This document shows, piece after piece, positions 4,389 to 7,869 of a DNA stretch of 7,869 nucleotides (within the stretch, counting starts at the first letter, position 1; every line of letters begins with the position of its first letter). Source of the DNA: Spirochaetia bacterium (GTDB lineage: Bacteria > Spirochaetota > Spirochaetia > Treponematales > Breznakiellaceae); contig BNUU01000052.1 in the NCBI GenBank assembly GCA_025997595.1, positions 1 to 7,869 on the forward strand, in the 5' to 3' direction. The translations under genes and the position numbers were made by a program. The notes under the pieces were generated by a model, which had not been told where the DNA came from, searched no databases, and saw nothing but the letters and a program-made list of their open reading frames with translations.

Positions 4389-6842
4389 TTAATCCCGCGT
4401 TTCCGGATACAGTTCCCGGTAGACCTTGAAGTAGGATTCGCCTGACCCATCGGCATTTTTTATTAGGGGATTTTTTGCCAGAACCGCAAGGCGCTTAAGG
4501 CCGTAAACCGAACCATCCGGCCGGGACTGACGGTAGGCTTTTTCTTCTTTGGCCTTCACCAAATCCACCGGGCCGGCGGCGTCCGCAGGAGAGCCGGCGG
4601 TGGCAGTGTCGTAAGCAAAACCCCAGAGCAGGGATGAGAGGGAATATTTTTTACCCCCCGGGGGGATAAAATAATTTTCAGCCTCCCCTATTTCTATGCC
4701 CTCGGGAAGGACCCGGTTCATCAAGGCCCTGAATTGGCGGGCCTCAAAGAAGCCCTCGGTATCAACGGCGGCGATTTCCCCCTCTGCATACAGTCCAAGG
4801 GACAGGGGGGACACAATTTCCAGTTTGGGCAGCGGATTAAAACCCCGGCTAAACTGAACCGGTATACCGGCCCGCAAAAAGGCCATGGAAAAGGCCTCTA
4901 TAAGGGTTAAATGACCATGAAAAACCGCATTTCCATGCTTACAAAAGGAAAAAACAATACGAAGGACCGGCGGATCGGGTATTTTTTCTATCGGCGGCGG
5001 TGTATCGGCTGTTTTTTTGTGAAGCATTTTATCATCCTGTATGATATTTTCGACAATTTTTATATCATCCTTGCAAATTCCACATCTATGTGTGCAGTTA
5101 TCCATACAGGGTGAAGTAAATTCTTCCAAATTTGATCGGTTGAATTCGTTTTTTAGATAGGCCGGGGCAAGCCCTGAATCAACAGGATACCAGGGCAGGC
5201 GCTCCGTTCTGTTCCGGGGGTTCAGTATATTTCTGCCGAGCTCCCGGTGTGTTTCCAGGAGTTCCCCCCATACATCTTTTTTGATATATTCGGACCAGGC
5301 GTCAAGACGGCAGCCCCTTTTCCAGGCTTCTTCGATAAGGTCCGCGGCGCCCTCATCCCCCCGGCTCAGGATACCCTCCAGGAGACTGGTAAGGGGGTCC
5401 TGAAGGCTTACCTTGTGTCCCTTTGGCCGTAATTGGCCCCTGATAAAGTCGAGTTTTTTAAGGGCCCCATTCATGTCTATCTGGGCCGCCCATTGGTAAG
5501 GGGTATGGGGTTTGGGGACGAAGATACCCACATTGATATTAAAGTGTATCCCGGTCCTGCGTCCCATATCCAGAATAAAATCGACTATCTCTGCTTCCTC
5601 GGTCCGGTTAGAGCTTTCCAAAGGCTGATGTGTGCCCACCGGCAGCCCGATCATGAAATAGAATTTGGCGCCCCGCCAGCCGTTTTTTTTTGCGGTCTGC
5701 AGGATGGAGGCCACATCATCACGGGAAACCATTTTGTTTATCCCCAGCTGCCAGGCGTCAACCGGGGTTTCCACCGCAAAGGTAAGGCCGCTTTTGCGGA
5801 CCTCGGATATTTTTTCGAGCAGGGGCAGGGAGAAGGTGGAAACCTTAAGGCTGGGCAGCTGGAATGAAATATGCCGTTTCCCGAATTCGGCATTAAGGGA
5901 TTCCACAAGGGCGTCGATGTGGGAATAATCTCCGCTGGAAAGGGAGGAAAGGCTGATCTCCCGGTAGCCCCCGTCTTTGATAAAGGCCTCCACTTCCTTC
6001 CGGATACGGGCGGCGCTTTTCTGCCGCATGGGCCGGTACCAGTAGCCGGCATGACAGAAACGGCAGCCATTGGGGCAGCCCCGCATGATCTCCACTGCGC
6101 CGTGGTGCTGGACTACCTTCATGGTGGGGACCGGAAAAACAGCGGCGGCGGGCGGGCGGTCCGCAAAACCGGTGTCGATGGCCCGGACGGCCCCTTCCTT
6201 CCCCTTCACCCATACCGAAGGATGGCTTGCCAGGTGTTCCAAAAGCTCATGTCTGGGCTGCCCGGCCTTCTTCATTTCCCTTAAGTTCTCTACCAGTTCA
6301 AAAAAACCGGCCTCCGCCTCTCCTATCCAGAAGGCGTCGATAAAAGGGGCGTAAGGCAGGGGATTGGACACACAGGGCCCTCCCATGATCACAATTGGGC
6401 AGCCCCCCTCCCCCGCTTCTTCCCTCCGGTCTGCCGCATGAATGGGGATGCCGGCGCTGTCCAGGATACTTAAAACCGAAGTGATCCCCAATTCATAGCC
6501 CAGGGTAAAGAGCAGGAGGTCGAGGTTTCCCAGGGGAATTCCCGTATCAAGGCCGTAGAGGGGAAGGCTGCGCTGCCGGAGGAGGGCCTCAAAATCCGGG
6601 GCGGGGGCAAAGACCCGGTCGCAGGATACGCCGGAAAGGCTGTTCAGCCGGTTATAGAGGATACGCAGGGCCTGATTTGACATGCCGATTTCGTAGAGGT
6701 CGGGAAAGGCAATCGCGGTCTGAAAGGCCGCTTCTTTTTTTGCAAGGCGGCCGTACTCGCCCCCGGTATAGCGGCCCGGTTTTTCCACCCCCAGGAGGGA
6801 GCCGCCCAGATCCTTTTCGATATCTATATAGTTAATTTCCAT
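4389..6842 (-). CDS. B12-binding radical SAM protein fused to a TIGR03936/DUF2344 domain
   Basis: An 817-residue protein of the TIGR03960 radical SAM family joined to its usual partner, the TIGR03936 (DUF2344) radical SAM-linked protein. Residues about 40-240 form the cobalamin-binding-like N-terminal region (AFPDLYEIGMSNQALR; YELGITSVLSIL; IVIMGGPCVSNP; FWIGEAE). The 4Fe-4S/SAM motif is CPNGCRFC with cysteines 256, 260 and 263. The radical SAM barrel runs to about 480, followed by a helical part to about 575. A second cysteine cluster, C579-C583-C587-C590, closes the first module. A proline-rich linker (611-624) leads to the DUF2344 domain, about 626-800, with GHLTLIEAF and FSRGFNPLPKLEIVSPL. 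The substrate of this family is not known to me; family members often lie near rodA, RNase G and rplU/rpmA genes, which suggests a link to RNA or translation, or to cell elongation. The ATG lies 2 nt after the rodA stop with no clear Shine-Dalgarno, so coupling is likely. Confidence 0.92.
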   Translation of the reverse strand: MEINYIDIEKDLGGSLLGVEKPGRYTGGEYGRLAKKEAAFQTAIAFPDLYEIGMSNQALRILYNRLNSLSGVSCDRVFAPAPDFEALLRQRSLPLYGLDTGIPLGNLDLLLFTLGYELGITSVLSILDSAGIPIHAADRREEAGEGGCPIVIMGGPCVSNPLPYAPFIDAFWIGEAEAGFFELVENLREMKKAGQPRHELLEHLASHPSVWVKGKEGAVRAIDTGFADRPPAAAVFPVPTMKVVQHHGAVEIMRGCPNGCRFCHAGYWYRPMRQKSAARIRKEVEAFIKDGGYREISLSSLSSGDYSHIDALVESLNAEFGKRHISFQLPSLKVSTFSLPLLEKISEVRKSGLTFAVETPVDAWQLGINKMVSRDDVASILQTAKKNGWRGAKFYFMIGLPVGTHQPLESSNRTEEAEIVDFILDMGRRTGIHFNINVGIFVPKPHTPYQWAAQIDMNGALKKLDFIRGQLRPKGHKVSLQDPLTSLLEGILSRGDEGAADLIEEAWKRGCRLDAWSEYIKKDVWGELLETHRELGRNILNPRNRTERLPWYPVDSGLAPAYLKNEFNRSNLEEFTSPCMDNCTHRCGICKDDIKIVENIIQDDKMLHKKTADTPPPIEKIPDPPVLRIVFSFCKHGNAVFHGHLTLIEAFSMAFLRAGIPVQFSRGFNPLPKLEIVSPLSLGLYAEGEIAAVDTEGFFEARQFRALMNRVLPEGIEIGEAENYFIPPGGKKYSLSSLLWGFAYDTATAGSPADAAGPVDLVKAKEEKAYRQSRPDGSVYGLKRLAVLAKNPLIKNADGSGESYFKVYRELYPETRD
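5025..5038 (-). promoter_or_regulatory. Possible internal ribosome binding site and start at the fusion junction
   Basis: Read on the - strand, AGGA (5038-5035) stands 7 nt before an in-frame ATG (5027-5025) that encodes Met606 of the fusion protein. This ATG falls exactly between the cysteine cluster and the DUF2344 domain; starting there would give a 212-residue protein, close to the size I expect for stand-alone TIGR03936 proteins. It may be a relic of two once-separate genes or a working internal start. Chance occurrence cannot be excluded. Confidence 0.4.
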
Positions 6843-6844
6843 AA

Positions 6845-7869
6845 CTAGTGCTGGTACCGTCTGACATAGATGCTTAAAGCGAGGCCGATGCCGGCCATGG
6901 CAGAAAGAATCGAAGAGCCCCCGTAGGACATGAAGAGCAGGGGAATCCCCGTGATGGGCATGATCCCCATGGCCATTCCCACGTTAATCAAAAAATGAAA
7001 GATAAACATGGCGGATAAGCCCGCCGCGATGTAGGCCCCAAAGGAATCGGAGGTGGTCCTCATGATCCGCACCAGGCGCAGGCAGATGAGCAGAAAAAGT
7101 GCGAATACCAGGAGGCCCCCCAAAAGGCCCCATTCTTCGGTAAAGATCGAAAAAATAAAGTCCGTGCTCTGCTGGGGAAGAAAGCGGTAATGGCTCTGGG
7201 TACCCTGGAGGTAGCCCTTTCCGGAAAGCCCCCCGGAACCGATGGCGGTGACGGACTGGATGATGTTCCACCCTGCCCCACGGGGATCAACATTTGGATC
7301 AATAAATACGATGAGCCGCATAATCTGGTAATCCTTGAGCACCTTGTGGGACATAAAGGAAGCCCCCAAGGAAAAAACAAGTATGGCGACGCCGTAGATG
7401 ATCCAGAAAAAATACCGCTTCCGGAATCGGAAAAAACCGAAAAGGGCGATGGCGGCGATAATACCCAGGGCCATGATGGCAATGGCGGTGAACCGGGCAT
7501 TGGTCAGAATCAAAAGGGCGGGGATGGAATTGTGTAAAATATTACTCTGCCAGAGGGGCAGCACCATGAGCGCACCGGTAAGGGCGATACAGGCGGCAAG
7601 AAAGAGGACATACCTAATCGACACCCCGGCGATAAAGGTCATCACCAGGAGTAGGGGGATAAAAACCAGGGAGGTGCCGAAATCGGGCTGGATCAGGATC
7701 ACCACCATGGGGATAAATACGATGATGCAGGAGATGAGGAAACGGGAAAAAGCTTCCGGGGTCCGTTTTGAATCATCCAGATAACGGGCAAGGAAGATGA
7801 TGGTGGTGATCTTGGCAAATTCCGAAGGCTGTATTCCAAAGATGCCGATCCCTATCCAGGCGCGAGCGC
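6845..7869 (-). CDS. rodA: RodA, SEDS peptidoglycan glycosyltransferase (5' partial)
   Basis: RodA polymerises lipid II into glycan strands in the elongasome together with a class B PBP. The frame is open from the window edge (first full codon 7867-7865) to the TAG at 6847-6845, giving 340 residues; the ATG at 7708 is internal, since the conserved ARAWIGIGIFGIQPSEFAK lies upstream. Family marks: QPSEFAK, ILIQPDFGTSLVF, DYQIMRLIVFIDP, GSGGLSGKGYLQGTQS, FLPQQSTDFIFSIFTEEWG and a C-terminal NVGMAMGIMPITGIP with SYGGSS. The Asp of TDFIF (codon 7162-7160) corresponds to the catalytic aspartate of SEDS proteins. Many hydrophobic segments span the protein. Between the AGVS motif and DYQ there are about 97 residues with three membrane-like segments, where I recall about 26 residues and one segment in E. 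coli RodA. The ITGIP and TDFIF context favours RodA over FtsW. The radical SAM gene follows after 2 nt. Confidence 0.95.
   Translation of the reverse strand, partial: ARAWIGIGIFGIQPSEFAKITTIIFLARYLDDSKRTPEAFSRFLISCIIVFIPMVVILIQPDFGTSLVFIPLLLVMTFIAGVSIRYVLFLAACIALTGALMVLPLWQSNILHNSIPALLILTNARFTAIAIMALGIIAAIALFGFFRFRKRYFFWIIYGVAILVFSLGASFMSHKVLKDYQIMRLIVFIDPNVDPRGAGWNIIQSVTAIGSGGLSGKGYLQGTQSHYRFLPQQSTDFIFSIFTEEWGLLGGLLVFALFLLICLRLVRIMRTTSDSFGAYIAAGLSAMFIFHFLINVGMAMGIMPITGIPLLFMSYGGSSILSAMAGIGLALSIYVRRYQH

Noticed and set aside
4654..4665. Palindrome CCCCCCGGGGGG near the end of the radical SAM fusion gene.
   Set aside because: It encodes Pro-Pro-Gly-Gly in the reading frame (IPPGGK) and has no flanking signals; no terminator role is expected inside the gene.
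5433..6284. Two consecutive + strand open frames (144 and 137 codons) opposite the radical SAM gene.
   Set aside because: They lie in a codon-biased, GC-rich certain gene, have no ribosome binding site worth noting, and their translations resemble no protein family.

Overview
The window looks like chromosomal DNA of a fairly GC-rich spirochaete, most likely a Treponema or close relative. The grounds are a spirochaete-style lipobox (LLSC), a RodA with an enlarged central membrane region, and an S1 gene whose start lies off the window in a lineage where I recall S1 being fused to cytidylate kinase. The genus assignment is inference; no rRNA or other firm marker is present. All six genes are closely packed and intact apart from the two that run off the window ends.

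Left half, + strand (1-4213), reads as one operon: the 3' part of rpsA (ribosomal protein S1, six S1 domains visible); a stand-alone sigma-54 activator AAA+ protein with no sensor domain and a GAFTNA variant of the sigma-54 contact loop; a single-pass membrane-anchored TPR protein; and an unrecognised lipoprotein whose start codon overlaps the preceding stop (TGATG) and which carries a nine-G tract inside its frame. Gaps are 14 nt, 2 nt and -1 nt.

Right half, - strand (7869-4389), reads as a second, convergent operon: rodA (SEDS peptidoglycan glycosyltransferase, 5' end off the window), then after 2 nt an 817-residue fusion of a TIGR03960-type B12-binding/radical SAM protein to a TIGR03936/DUF2344 domain. 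These two families are usually separate neighbouring genes; here they are joined through a cysteine-rich junction, and a ribosome-binding-site-like sequence with an in-frame ATG remains at the join.

The 175-nt convergent spacer (4214-4388) holds two inverted repeats that may act as terminators and no gene. I see no tRNA, rRNA, CRISPR array, insertion sequence or phage gene. The window is mostly housekeeping DNA (translation, cell-wall elongation). The points worth a second look are the sensorless activator beside a membrane TPR protein, the G tract in the lipoprotein gene, and the architecture of the radical SAM fusion.
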